A DNA stretch of 64,000 nt from Actinomycetospora endophytica. GTDB lineage: Bacteria > Actinomycetota > Actinomycetes > Mycobacteriales > Pseudonocardiaceae. The notes under the pieces were generated by a model. That model was given only the letters and a program-made list of their open reading frames with translations, ran no database searches and was not told where the DNA came from. This document shows positions 17,664 through 26,602 of the stretch, in pieces (within the stretch, counting starts at the first letter, position 1; the number at the start of each line of letters is the position of its first letter). The stretch lies in assembly GCF_021026375.1 (NCBI RefSeq), contig NZ_JAJNDB010000006.1, positions 248,001 to 312,000 on the forward strand. The letters are read 5' to 3'. Both the position numbers and the translations under genes were made by a program.

Positions 17664-17725
17664 TGATCAACAGCACATGAGGTGCCTCGCACGGCCTCCT
17701 GCTCGGCCTCATGTGCTGTTGATCA
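17664..17725. repeat. Perfect 19-base inverted repeat (hairpin E)
   Basis: TGATCAACAGCACATGAGG at 17664-17682 and its exact complement at 17707-17725, with a 24-base loop. It lies just after the desaturase stop on the minus strand and could act as its terminator, but there is no U-run. Only one copy in the window. Confidence 0.8.
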
Positions 17726-17731
17726 ACTCCT

Positions 17732-18919
17732 TTACGCGGCGGCGGCCGCCGCCGCGCGGGCCTCCCGCGCCGCGGAGGGCGTCGTCGAGGCGTTCTCACG
17801 ACGCAGTCCCTCCGACTCGTGCGCCGCCTGCTCGGCCGCCGCCTTACGGTTCGGGAGCGCGAGCCGCCAGATGGTGCGGATCGACTTCCAGAACTGCTTC
17901 GGGAACGGCCCGATGTTGTACGGGAGGTCGTACTTCTCGCAGATCGCCTTCACGCGCTCCGCGATCTCGGGGTAGCGGTTCGACGGCAGGTCCGGGAACA
18001 GGTGGTGCTCGATCTGGTAGCCGAGCGAGCCGGACATGACGTGCATGAGCCGCCCGCCGGTGAAGTTGGCCGACCCGAGCAGCTGGCGCAGGTACCACTC
18101 GCCCTGCGTCTCGTTCTCGAGCTGTTCCTCGGTGAACACCTCGGCCCCGTCGGGGAAGTGCCCGCAGAAGATGATCGCGTACGACCACACGTTGCGGATG
18201 AGGTTCGCGGTCATGTTCGCGGTCAGCGTCGTGAGGAAGAACGGGCCGGTCAGCAGCGGGAAGAGCAGGTAGTCCTTGCCCATCTGCCGGCGCATCTTGC
18301 GGCCGACCTGCTCGAGCTTGGCCCGGAACTCCTCGGGGTCCTGGACGTCGCGGCGCAGCAGTCCCTCGATGTCGAGGTCGTGGATCGCCACGCCGTGCTG
18401 GAAGAGCAGCATCAGCAGCGTGTTGAACACCGGCTGGCCGAGGTTGACCGGGTGCCACTTCTGGTCGGACGTGACGCGGAGGATCTCGTAGCCGACGTCC
18501 TTGTCCTTGCCGATGACGTTCGTATAGGTGTGGTGCAGGTAGTTGTGGGAGTGCTTCCACTGGTCGGCGGGGCAGACGTTGTCCCACTCCCACGTGGCCG
18601 AATGGATCTCGGGGTCGTTCATCCAGTCCCACTGGCCGTGCATGACGTTGTGGCCGATCTCCATGTTCTCGAGAATCTTGGCCACGCCGAGGAGAGCGGC
18701 GCCCGCCATCCACAGCGGCGGGATCGGGCTGCCGAACAGCGCCACGCGGCCCGCGATCTCGATGCGGCGCTGCGTGCGGATGATCGAGCGGATGTACTCC
18801 TCGTCGGAGGCCCCGCGCGACGCCTCGACGTCGCGGCGGATCTGGTCGAACTCCTCGCCGAGCGCCTCGACGTCGGCGTCGGTCAGGTGGGCGAACTCCG
18901 TGATGTCGGAGATGGCCAT
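17732..18919 (-). CDS. Fatty acid (acyl-CoA) desaturase
   Basis: 395-residue membrane di-iron desaturase with all three histidine boxes: IGHNVMHGQWDWM near 95, HSHNYLHHTYTN near 130 and YQIEHHLFPDLPSN near 315. Hydrophobic stretches flank the boxes. Start ATG 18919 follows GGAAGGGGAG. The C-terminus ends in an alanine run. It is 29 bases downstream of a ferredoxin reductase gene, repeating the arrangement at 1-2089. It is probably a delta-9-type acyl-CoA desaturase of the DesA3 group that adjusts membrane fluidity; regiospecificity is not readable. Confidence 0.93.
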   Translation of the reverse strand: MAISDITEFAHLTDADVEALGEEFDQIRRDVEASRGASDEEYIRSIIRTQRRIEIAGRVALFGSPIPPLWMAGAALLGVAKILENMEIGHNVMHGQWDWMNDPEIHSATWEWDNVCPADQWKHSHNYLHHTYTNVIGKDKDVGYEILRVTSDQKWHPVNLGQPVFNTLLMLLFQHGVAIHDLDIEGLLRRDVQDPEEFRAKLEQVGRKMRRQMGKDYLLFPLLTGPFFLTTLTANMTANLIRNVWSYAIIFCGHFPDGAEVFTEEQLENETQGEWYLRQLLGSANFTGGRLMHVMSGSLGYQIEHHLFPDLPSNRYPEIAERVKAICEKYDLPYNIGPFPKQFWKSIRTIWRLALPNRKAAAEQAAHESEGLRRENASTTPSAAREARAAAAAAA

Positions 18920-18948
18920 GGTCGGACTCCCCTTCCGTGAGGTGGGTT

Positions 18949-20121
18949 CTAGAGGTCGATGACGCAGTCGCCCGACGCCGCGCTCACGCAGGTCTGGACG
19001 GTGCGGGTGGCCTGGTCGGTCGGCGCGACGCGTGCCTCGGTGCCGTCGCGCAGGTCGCGCACCGCGCCGGAGCGCAGCGGGGCGACGCAGGTGTGGCAGA
19101 TGCCCATGCGGCAGCCGAACGGCATCGGGATTCCGGCGCGCTCGCCGGCGTCGAGGACCGTGGTCGCGCCGTCGGCCTCGACGGTCCGCCCGGAGCGGGC
19201 GAACGTGATCGTGCCGCCCTGCGACGACGCGGCGTCGGCCGAGAACGAGGCGGCGAACCGCTCGAGGTGCAGCGCGTCGGTGAGGCCGGCGTCCGCCCAG
19301 AGCTTCTCGGCGTCGTCGAGCATGGCGGCGGGGCCGCACGCCCAGGTCTCCCGCTCGCGCCAGTCCGGGACGAGGTCGTCCAGGCTCGTGCGAGGGGAGG
19401 ATCCGGTCGCTCTACCGGGACGAGGGTTCCCCTCGTGCGGGGCGGGCCGGAGGGCGAGCCGGCCGGCCGTCGCGGTGTGGTGCGAGACGATCCGCCAGTC
19501 GGGGTGGCGCCGGGCGAGCAGGTCGAGCTCGTCGGCGAAGAGCGCGCGCTCGGCGTCGGGCGCGCAGTGCACGACGGTCACGTCGTGCAGGGATCCGCTG
19601 CCACCACGACGGTCCAGCGTCCGCAGCATCGCCATGATCGGCGTGATCCCGCTGCCCGCGGTGAGCATGAGGACCTTGTCCGGCAGCGGGTCGGGCAGCA
19701 CGAACTCCCCGGCGGGCGGGGCGAGGCGGACGATGGTGCCGGGCGCGACGCCGTGCACGAGGTGACGCGACGCGAAGCCCTCGGGCATCGCGCGCACCGT
19801 CACCACGAGCCGCCGGCCGTCGCGCGACGGCGGCGTCGTGAGCGAGTACGAGCGCCACACGAAGCGCCCGTCGATCTGCACGCCGATCCCGATGTACTGG
19901 CCGGCGGCGTGGGTGAAGCTCCAGCCCCAGCCGGGCTCGACGACGAGCGTCGCCGTGTCCTCGGCCTCCGGGGTGACGCTGACGATGCGGCCCCGCAGCT
20001 CACGGGCGGACCACAGCGGATTGACGAGGGTCAGGTAGTCGTCGGGGAGCAGCGGGGTGGTGAAGCGGGTCGCGGCGTCGCGCAGTCGTCGCGCGAGCGG
20101 CGAGTCTCCGATCGCTGTCAC
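18949..20121 (-). CDS. Ferredoxin reductase with 2Fe-2S domain carrying an in-frame repeat insertion
   Basis: 390 residues. Reductase core has RSYSLTTPP for [16 protein letters not shown] for the nucleotide and WACGPAAML; the C-terminal ferredoxin domain has CRMGICHTC and QTC. It is the partner of the desaturase 29 bases downstream. Residues 229-244 ([16 protein letters not shown]) are encoded by a family A palindrome. The paralogue at 977-2089 reads [15 protein letters not shown], whereas this protein has 24 residues between GRL and LDDLVPDW, a net gain of 20 residues. Start GTG 20121 follows AGAGGAGAGA. The insertion lies on a loop before the nucleotide-domain CGP motif. Confidence 0.92.
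   Translation of the reverse strand: MTAIGDSPLARRLRDAATRFTTPLLPDDYLTLVNPLWSARELRGRIVSVTPEAEDTATLVVEPGWGWSFTHAAGQYIGIGVQIDGRFVWRSYSLTTPPSRDGRRLVVTVRAMPEGFASRHLVHGVAPGTIVRLAPPAGEFVLPDPLPDKVLMLTAGSGITPIMAMLRTLDRRGGSGSLHDVTVVHCAPDAERALFADELDLLARRHPDWRIVSHHTATAGRLALRPAPHEGNPRPGRATGSSPRTSLDDLVPDWRERETWACGPAAMLDDAEKLWADAGLTDALHLERFAASFSADAASSQGGTITFARSGRTVEADGATTVLDAGERAGIPMPFGCRMGICHTCVAPLRSGAVRDLRDGTEARVAPTDQATRTVQTCVSAASGDCVIDL
19388..19440 (-). repeat. Palindromic element family A, copy 3 (inside ferredoxin reductase)
   Basis: Read on the minus strand it starts GCACGAGGGGAACC and ends GGATCCTCCCCTCGC, with the same TAGAGCGACCGG core as the anmK copies. Translated in frame as [16 protein letters not shown]. 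The neighbouring paralogous gene lacks it. Confidence 0.92.
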
Positions 20122-20244
20122 GGTCTCTCCTCTGCCTGGTGAATTACTAGGTACCAGGAGTACCGGAGACCGACGGTTACCGCTACCCACGGTACCGGGT
20201 GAGTGTGTTGTTCCGGCTCACAGCCGGGTTCGTGGGCCGGCCCA

Positions 20245-20290
20245 CATGTGCGTGCGTTTCCGTGTCCTGGCACGGAAACGCACGCACATG
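20245..20290. repeat. Palindromic element family C, copy 1
   Basis: Two perfect 20-base arms (CATGTGCGTGCGTTTCCGTG and complement) around TCCTGG, followed by GGCCGGAGGCC. It lies between two divergent genes, where a terminator would have no use. Confidence 0.88.
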
Positions 20291-20398
20291 GGCCGGAGGC
20301 CCGAACCCGGTAATTAGTTCCCGATCGCGCCCGGCCGCCGACCCCTCCGCCCCGCTTGACTCGGAGTCGACATCGTTGCCGGACGCGAGGAGGACCCC

Positions 20399-20908
20399 GT
20401 GAACGCCGGAGCGGATCTGGCGGTGGACCTCGTGGTGCTCGCCGTCGTCGCCCTCGCCGCCTTCCGCGGCTGGCGGCGCGGGGGTACCGCGCTGGTGCTG
20501 TCGTTGGCGGGCGCGGTCGCCGGGGTGCTCCTCGGCGGCTGGATCGCGACCTGGTGGGACGCGTCCTCGACGGTCCTGCTCGTCGTCGCGATCGTGGTGG
20601 GCGGACTGATCGGGCTCGGCGCGGGCCGTCGCCTCGCCGACTCGCTGGCGAGCCGCGGCGGGGGCCGGATCGCGCGGCCGCACCTGCTCGAGCGGGTGGT
20701 CGGGGTCGTCGCGCACGGCGGGCTCGCGCTCGTGGTGTGCGTGGCGATCGGGGCCGCGGTGGCGGCCGTCGGACCCGCCGGGCTGAGCCAGGCCGTCCGG
20801 GGCAGCTCGGTGCTCACCGCGACCGCCGCGCACCTGCCGACCGCATCCCAGGTGGCCGACCGGGTGCCGGGGCTGGGCCGGGTCATGGCCGTCGGGGGGA
20901 CCTCGTGA
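20399..20908 (+). CDS. CvpA-like membrane protein
   Basis: 169 residues with four predicted helices. The N-terminal layout, including AAFRGWRRGGTALVLSLAGAV, and the glycine-rich helices resemble the CvpA family, which includes the membrane part of Marp-type proteases; no protease domain follows here. Start GTG 20399 has GAGGAGG upstream. It overlaps the FHA gene downstream by 4 bases, so the two are probably co-translated. Role unknown. Confidence 0.65.
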   Translation: MNAGADLAVDLVVLAVVALAAFRGWRRGGTALVLSLAGAVAGVLLGGWIATWWDASSTVLLVVAIVVGGLIGLGAGRRLADSLASRGGGRIARPHLLERVVGVVAHGGLALVVCVAIGAAVAAVGPAGLSQAVRGSSVLTATAAHLPTASQVADRVPGLGRVMAVGGTS

Positions 20909-22215
20909 GCGCCCCGATCCCGACGCCGGCCCCGGCCCGCGCGCCGCTGCTCGGCACCCGCGGGAAGCTCTGGCTCGGCGGCGGTGCGGTCGCCCTGCTC
21001 CTGCTCTGGTGGATGACGGGGTCGCTGCTGGTCGCCCTGCTGGTCGTCGTGCTCCTGGCCCTCGGCGCCGGCCTGGCGGTCGTCGTCGCGGCCTGGGCCC
21101 GACCCCGCCCCGAGCCGCTGGACGCCCCGACCGCGGAGCGCGCCACCACCGACCTCTCGCTCGCCCCGCCGGCGGGGGCACCGGTTCGACGGGTCCTCCG
21201 GCTCGCCCTGGCCCGCCCGTGGGTGCACGGCGACGGGCTGCTGCGCGCCACCGCGACCCGGCTCGACGGCCACGACGCCCTGGTCTGGACCCCGCGCGGC
21301 CAGCAGGTCGCGGCCCCGCACCTGTGGGTGGAGTGGCACCCGGTCGATGCGGCCGAGGTCGCGCAGCGCCGCCCGCTGGAGGCGCTGGCCCGGGAGCTCG
21401 CCGAGGGCTACGTGACCCACGGCGCCGAGCAGGGGGTGCGCCGGCTCGCCGACCGCACCTGGGTCCACCTGCTGGTCTCGGACGACGTGCCGCTGGGCCG
21501 CGTCGTCGTCACCGCCGCGTTCTCGGAGCCGCAGCAGCCGCCGGTGGCCGCCGCGTGCGCCTCGACGTCCGCGCCGCTCGCCCCCGCGCGCGGTGCGGCC
21601 CCTCCGGCCCGGGCGCTGCCCCCCGCGCCCGGGCCGGAGCACCCCGGCCCGGCTGCCGGACCGGCACACCCCGGGCCGGCGCGGCGGCCCGGGCCGCCCG
21701 GACCTCCCGCCCCCGCACGGCCCGCAGGGACCCTCGCCACGATGGCGACGGTGTCCGTCCCGGCGCGGCTGCGGACCGTGATGGGCAGGGTCGGCCGGGC
21801 GGCCCGGGACGCCGGACTCGTCCCCACCCCCGCGGCGCGGGCGGTGCTCGTCGTCGACGACCCGGCCGGCTCCCGCCTCGGCGACACCGACGTCGAGGGC
21901 CGGGTGGAGCTGGGGCGCGACCCGGCGTGCGGGGTCGTCGTCGACCACCCGAGCGTCTCGTGGCGCCACGTCGCCCTCGCCCCCTCGGCCGGCGGCTGGA
22001 CGGTCACCGACCTCGGCTCGACCAACGGCACGACGGTCGACGGCGTCCGCGTCACCGGCTCGACGCCGCTGTCGCCCGGCGCGTCCCTCGCGCTCGGCAC
22101 CGACGGCCCGCGCCTGCGGCTGCAGGTGCCCGAGCCCGGTCCGGCGGTGCGCACGGACGCGACGACGACGGCACCGGTGGTGTCCCGTGGCACCGTCGTC
22201 TCCCGGGGATACTGA
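20905..22215 (+). CDS. Membrane-anchored FHA domain protein
   Basis: 436 residues. Two N-terminal hydrophobic segments (about 23-60) precede a middle domain, then a proline/alanine-rich linker (about 215-280) and a C-terminal FHA domain (about 315-410): VELGRDPACGVVVDHPSVSWRH, then TDLGSTNGTTVDG. These are the phosphothreonine-binding loops (GR, SxxH, STNGT). FHA proteins read Ser/Thr kinase phosphorylation, often in cell-wall or division control. Start GTG 20905 overlaps the CvpA-like stop. The kinase is not in the window. Confidence 0.85.
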   Translation: MSAPIPTPAPARAPLLGTRGKLWLGGGAVALLLLWWMTGSLLVALLVVVLLALGAGLAVVVAAWARPRPEPLDAPTAERATTDLSLAPPAGAPVRRVLRLALARPWVHGDGLLRATATRLDGHDALVWTPRGQQVAAPHLWVEWHPVDAAEVAQRRPLEALARELAEGYVTHGAEQGVRRLADRTWVHLLVSDDVPLGRVVVTAAFSEPQQPPVAAACASTSAPLAPARGAAPPARALPPAPGPEHPGPAAGPAHPGPARRPGPPGPPAPARPAGTLATMATVSVPARLRTVMGRVGRAARDAGLVPTPAARAVLVVDDPAGSRLGDTDVEGRVELGRDPACGVVVDHPSVSWRHVALAPSAGGWTVTDLGSTNGTTVDGVRVTGSTPLSPGASLALGTDGPRLRLQVPEPGPAVRTDATTTAPVVSRGTVVSRGY

Positions 22216-22243
22216 GATCGGGAGGACGACGGCGGGAGGGTGC

Positions 22244-23029
22244 GTGAGGCAGGTCCGCGACCCGGCGCGGCGGCTGCCGCTCGGCGGTCTGGCTCTGCTC
22301 GACGTGCGGACCGAGCGGCGGATCTCGGTGCCGTGGGGCGACACCGCGACGATCGGCCGCAACGGCGCCTCGGACCGGCACGTGCACGTCGGCGACGACC
22401 AGGTGTCCCGCGTCGCGGCCGAGATCGAGGTCCGCGACGACGCCTACCTCGTGATCAACCGCCAGCGCCACGGCGGGCAGCTGACCTTCCTCGTCCCGGG
22501 CGTCGCCGGGCAGGACCGCATCCGCGCGGGCAACGGACTGCTGGTGCGCGACTCGCGCGCCTCGCTGGGCCTCTGGCTCGCCGACGGCCGCGAGATCACG
22601 CTGGCGCTGCTGGCGTTCGGGCCGGTGGGCGCCGCGTCCGAGGTCCCCGACCTGGCCGGCGGCGCCACCGTCAACGCCGCCCTGCCCACCGACGAGACGT
22701 GGTGGTCGGTCCTGGTCGCGGCCTGCGGGCCGACCCTGATCGCCGCCGCGCAGAGTCCCGACGGCGTCGCGAGGGACGTCCACGGCGACGCCGACCAGAT
22801 CACCGCGTGGCACCGGGAGGCGGGCCGGCCGGCACCGAGCCCCAAGACCCAGAGCGAGGCGTTCCGCCACGCCCAGCGATGGTTGCGCGGCGTGCGGCTC
22901 AACGACAAGACCCGCGGTTGGCGGGTCGCCGTCGTCGACCAGGTGATCGGCCTGCGCCTGGTCACCCTCGACGACGTACGGCGTCTGTTCCCGTCGCAGG
23001 TCCCTTCGGACCTGCCCGGACGGGGCTGA
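22244..23029 (+). CDS. FHA-like domain protein, function unknown
   Basis: 261 residues. The first third resembles an FHA fold (ATIGRNGASDRHVHVGDDQVSRVAAEIEV), lacking the STNGT loop. A C-terminal segment (EAFRHAQRWLRGV, then VAVVDQVIGLRLVTLDDVRRLFP) looks helical and may be a small DNA- or protein-binding domain. Start GTG 22244 follows GGGAGGG and is 28 bases after the FHA gene, suggesting one operon of CvpA-like, FHA and this gene. No enzyme motifs seen. Confidence 0.65.
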   Translation: MRQVRDPARRLPLGGLALLDVRTERRISVPWGDTATIGRNGASDRHVHVGDDQVSRVAAEIEVRDDAYLVINRQRHGGQLTFLVPGVAGQDRIRAGNGLLVRDSRASLGLWLADGREITLALLAFGPVGAASEVPDLAGGATVNAALPTDETWWSVLVAACGPTLIAAAQSPDGVARDVHGDADQITAWHREAGRPAPSPKTQSEAFRHAQRWLRGVRLNDKTRGWRVAVVDQVIGLRLVTLDDVRRLFPSQVPSDLPGRG

Positions 23030-23258
23030 CCGGCCCTGCCCGACGCGCCAGGGAATGCCACGACTCGCTACAGAAGGGTCGACACCGTAGCGTGCGGGTC
23101 AACGCCGCGACGCGGTGTGAAGGGGGAAGGCGTCCTCGTCCCGTCGGAAGAGTGACGCGCTGTTCGCGGTGGAGTGCTTCGCGGTCGGTCACCTCACCGA
23201 GGTCTACGCCTCGTGGTCGGCGAAGGAGTCCTCCGGCGCCAGGGGGAACGAGGACACG

Positions 23259-23792
23259 ATGACTCGACAGGACGGGTCGACGGAGCCGGACGATCCACGC
23301 CCGGCGAACACGAACGGTGTCGGCCCGGGTGATCCACCCGAGACTCCGGAGCCGCTGCGGGGCGCACCAGGCTTCCTCGTCCGGCGGCTCTACCAGGCCT
23401 ATTCGGCCGCATGGCTGCGACATGTGGACACCGCGCTCACCGGGCCGCAGTTCGCGGTCATGACCGCGGTGCACTCCTATCCGCGCATCGACCAGGGGTC
23501 GCTGGCGGCGTCGGTGGCGCTCGACCGCTCGACGATGGCCGACGTGTGCCGTCGCCTCGAGGACCGGGCGCTCATCCGGCGGGACACCGCACCGGCCGAC
23601 GGGCGCCGCAAGCTGCTCACCCTGACCAGCCAGGGCGAGTCGGTGCTCGCGGACGTGACGTCGCGCGTCGGCCGGCTCAACCTGCGCCTGATGCGCGGCG
23701 AGGAGGAGGCCGGGGAGTTCGCGAGCCTGCTCGCGACCCTCGACAAGCTCAGCGAGCGATGGGAGCAGGTCGCGGACGAGGACGCGGTGTAG
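23259..23792 (+). CDS. MarR family transcriptional regulator
   Basis: 177 residues. A disordered N-terminus (about 1-30) precedes a MarR winged helix: LTGPQFAVMTAVHSYPRIDQGSLA, then SVALDRSTMADVCRRLEDRALIRRDTAPADGRRKLLTLT, the classical recognition helix and wing. Such regulators respond to aromatic or phenolic ligands. Start ATG 23259 has a purine-rich GGGGGAACGAGG upstream. Its 3' end overlaps by 44 bases the oppositely oriented small membrane protein gene. The target is unknown. Confidence 0.85.
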   Translation: MTRQDGSTEPDDPRPANTNGVGPGDPPETPEPLRGAPGFLVRRLYQAYSAAWLRHVDTALTGPQFAVMTAVHSYPRIDQGSLAASVALDRSTMADVCRRLEDRALIRRDTAPADGRRKLLTLTSQGESVLADVTSRVGRLNLRLMRGEEEAGEFASLLATLDKLSERWEQVADEDAV

Positions 23793-24096
23793 GACCGGGC
23801 CCGTCGTCGCCGTCGTCGGCGGCGGCGTCGGTCTCGTCACCCCCGGCTCCGTCACCCCCGGCCTCGTCTCCCCCGCCGTGGCGCCGCTGGCGCCGCATGA
23901 GGAGCAGGCCGATGCCGAGCATCAGCGTTCCCGCGATCAGCAGCACCGCGACCACGAACGGCAACCACCCCTGGCTGAGCAGCGCGAACGCGAGGACGTA
24001 GGCGGACGCGAGCACACCGAGCGGAAAGCCGAGTCGGAACAGGAACCGGTTGCGGTCGGTGTCCGGCGGCGGCCAGGTCGGGGTGGCACCGAGCAT
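23749..24096 (-). CDS. Small two-helix membrane protein, unknown
   Basis: 115 residues: a proline-rich start (MLGATPTWPPPDTDRNRF), two hydrophobic helices at about 22-68, a basic RRQRRH stretch and an acidic/glycine-rich tail. ATG 24096 is chosen because the preceding open frame is arginine-rich non-homologous sequence. It overlaps the MarR gene tail to tail. No family recognised. Confidence 0.55.
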   Translation of the reverse strand: MLGATPTWPPPDTDRNRFLFRLGFPLGVLASAYVLAFALLSQGWLPFVVAVLLIAGTLMLGIGLLLMRRQRRHGGGDEAGGDGAGGDETDAAADDGDDGPGPTPRPRPRPAPIAR

Positions 24097-24151
24097 GGGG
24101 TGACGGTACGCGCATCGACTCCCGGCCCGGCGTCGGGAAGGCTGTGCCCGC

Positions 24152-25969
24152 GTGAGCCGCGGCGCCCGTTTCGACGACCTGCGCCACGGCCGCGCCCGGT
24201 GCTTCGACCCGCCGGACGAGGTCCTGGTCGCCACCACCCCCGACGAGGTCGCCGGGGTGCTCGCCGGCGTGGACGCGGCGACCGCGGCCGGGGCGTGGGC
24301 GTACGGCCACCTCGCCTACGAGGCGGCCACCGGCCTCGATCCCCACCTGGTCACCCACCCCCCGGAACCCGACGGTCCGCCGCTCGCCTGGTTCGGGCTG
24401 ACGCGGACACCGCCGCGGGAGGTCCCGGTCGTCGAGCGGGCGGACGCCCCGACGGGGCGCTGGTCACCGCGGGAGGGGGCCGCCGGACATGCCGCGGCCG
24501 TCGCGCGGGTGCAGGAGCACATCGCCGCCGGGCTGACCTACCAGACCAACCTCACCGCGCGCGTCGACGGCGAGCTCGACCTGGCCGCCGACCCGGATCT
24601 CACCGGCCTCTACGCCGACCTCGCGCACGCCCAGCGCGGCGCGCACCACGCGCTGCTCGACCTCGGCCGCTTCGTCGTGGTGAGCGCGAGCCCGGAACTG
24701 TTCGTCCGCCGCGACGGCGACGAGCTCACGCTGCGCCCGATGAAGGGCACGGCGGCCCGCGGACGCACCTCGGCCGAGGACGCGGCGATCGCCGCGCGGC
24801 TGCGGGCCGACCCCAAGGAGCGCGCCGAGAACGTCATGATCGTCGACCTGCTGCGCAACGACGTCTCGCGGGTGGCGGTCGAGGGGACGGTGCGGGTCGG
24901 GTCGCTGTGCGCGGCGGAGCGCTTCGAGACGGTGTGGCAGCTGACCAGCGGGATCACCGCCACCGCCCGGCCGGACACCGGGGTGCTCGAGCTGATGCGG
25001 GCGCTGTTCCCGTGCGGCTCGGTGACCGGCGCGCCGAAGGGCTCGACGATGCGCCTGATCACGGAGCTGGAGGACGACCCGCGCGGGGTGTACTGCGGCG
25101 CGATCGGCTGGGTGGCCCCACCGGACCACGGCACCGACCTGCCGGACCTGCAGTTCTCGGTCGCCATCCGCACCGCGGTGGTGGACCGGACGCCGCCCGA
25201 CGCCCCGCCCGGCACCGCCCGCGCCGTCTACGGCACCGGCGGCGGTATCACCTGGGACTCCGACCCCGCCGCCGAGCACGCCGAGACCCGCGCCAAGGCC
25301 CGCGTGCTCACCCACCGCCCGCCCGCCGTGGGCCTGCTGGAGACATTCGCGGTGCGCGGCGGGCACGCGGTGAACCGCGAGCGCCACCTCGCGCGGCTGG
25401 TGGACTCGGCCGCGTTCCTCGGCCTGGACGCCACGGCGGTCCGCCCGACGGTGGACGAGCAGCTCACCGGCGTCCGGGAGGCCCGCGTCCGGGTGGTGCT
25501 GCGTCCCGACGGCGCCGTCGAGGTCACCCTCGCCCCGCTCCCGTCCGACGGCGGCCCGGTCGTCCTGGCCCCGCCGCTGGTCACCGACCCGGTCGACGCC
25601 TCGGCGCGCTGGCCCCACCACAAGACCACCGACCGGGAGCCCTACACGCGCCGGCTCGCCACCGCCCGTCGCACCCACGCCGACGCAGACGACGTCGTGC
25701 TGGTCAACACCGCGGGAGAGCTCACCGAGACGACGATCGCGTCGCTCGCCGTCCGCCTCGACGAGCGCTGGTTCACCCCTCCGCTGGGCGGCGGCGCGCT
25801 GCCGGGGGTCGCGCGGGCGGTGCTGGTCGAGCGCGGCGACCTCACCGAGCGCATGCTGTCCCCCGACGACCTCGAGCGGGCGAGCGGACTCGCCGTCGTG
25901 AGCTCGCTGCGCGGGTGGCGGCCGGCGGTGCTCGCCCCGGCGCTCACGCCCTGGTCGGCGCGTCCGTGA
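24152..25969 (+). CDS. pabB: Fused aminodeoxychorismate synthase component I / aminodeoxychorismate lyase
   Basis: 605 residues. Residues about 1-395 are a chorismate-utilising PabB domain (SASPELFVRRDG, RPMKGTAARG, NVMIVDLLRNDVSRV, GSVTGAPKGSTM, YCGAIGW). Residues about 400-605 are a PLP fold IV PabC domain (LLETFAVRGG, KTTDREPY with the lysine that would bind PLP, GELTETTIASLAV). Together they convert chorismate plus ammonia to 4-aminobenzoate for folate. The glutaminase PabA is not in the window. PabB-PabC fusions are known in bacteria. It tail-overlaps the SnoaL-like gene by 26 bases. Confidence 0.9.
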   Translation: MSRGARFDDLRHGRARCFDPPDEVLVATTPDEVAGVLAGVDAATAAGAWAYGHLAYEAATGLDPHLVTHPPEPDGPPLAWFGLTRTPPREVPVVERADAPTGRWSPREGAAGHAAAVARVQEHIAAGLTYQTNLTARVDGELDLAADPDLTGLYADLAHAQRGAHHALLDLGRFVVVSASPELFVRRDGDELTLRPMKGTAARGRTSAEDAAIAARLRADPKERAENVMIVDLLRNDVSRVAVEGTVRVGSLCAAERFETVWQLTSGITATARPDTGVLELMRALFPCGSVTGAPKGSTMRLITELEDDPRGVYCGAIGWVAPPDHGTDLPDLQFSVAIRTAVVDRTPPDAPPGTARAVYGTGGGITWDSDPAAEHAETRAKARVLTHRPPAVGLLETFAVRGGHAVNRERHLARLVDSAAFLGLDATAVRPTVDEQLTGVREARVRVVLRPDGAVEVTLAPLPSDGGPVVLAPPLVTDPVDASARWPHHKTTDREPYTRRLATARRTHADADDVVLVNTAGELTETTIASLAVRLDERWFTPPLGGGALPGVARAVLVERGDLTERMLSPDDLERASGLAVVSSLRGWRPAVLAPALTPWSARP

Positions 25970-26438
25970 GCCGTCGCCGTGGGAGCTCGGCGGGGTCGAG
26001 CCCGAGCTGATCGGCGAGCCCCAGCAGGTCCCACACCATCCGGCACCGGACGACGAGCGAGCGCCGCACGCCCACGACGGTCACCACGTCGACCTCCGCG
26101 GCGCGGCCGGTCGCCGCGATCCCGGGCAGCAGCCAGGGCATCTCGCGGTCGTGCGTGAAGGAGACGGTGTCCTCGTCGACGACGTGCCAGCGGTCGCCGG
26201 TGCGTGACCGGCGCCGCACGACGAAGTCGTCGGGCAGCCCGGGAGCGACCTGCTCGGCCAGGAACCGCCGGACGTCGTCCGCGCCGGCCGCGCCGGTACC
26301 CGTCGGGTCGACCCGCAGCGTGGCGTCCGGGGTGATCAGGGCGTGGGCGGCGTCGGGGTCGGCCGCGAGGACGGCGCCGAGGAACGCGTCACGGACGCGC
26401 TCGACCTCGACCATGAGATCCTGTACGGCCTTCGTCAC
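25944..26438 (-). CDS. SnoaL-like (NTF2 fold) protein
   Basis: About 164 residues. An NTF2-like cone fold is indicated by VERVRDAFLGAVLAADPDAAHALITPDATLRVDP and by a mid-domain DDVRRFLAEQVAPG. These are small ligand-binding or hydrolase/isomerase domains. The start could be GTG 26438 (GAGGTGC upstream) or ATG 26414. It follows the P450 gene on the same strand after 164 bases and might be linked with it. Function unknown. Confidence 0.65.
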   Translation of the reverse strand: MTKAVQDLMVEVERVRDAFLGAVLAADPDAAHALITPDATLRVDPTGTGAAGADDVRRFLAEQVAPGLPDDFVVRRRSRTGDRWHVVDEDTVSFTHDREMPWLLPGIAATGRAAEVDVVTVVGVRRSLVVRCRMVWDLLGLADQLGLDPAELPRRRLTDAPTRA

Positions 26439-26602
26439 GCACCTCACGATGCGCGAGCAGACCTCACCCGGCAACCGCGGTGACGGCCCCGGCACCAGCT
26501 GGGTGCTCAACGGGGGCCGGAGCCGCCCCGGTCGACGGCTCTCGGCCCCCGACGCGCCGGTGGTGCCCGGAGGGTCGGGGCGACCAAACGGTTGCCCCAC
26601 GC

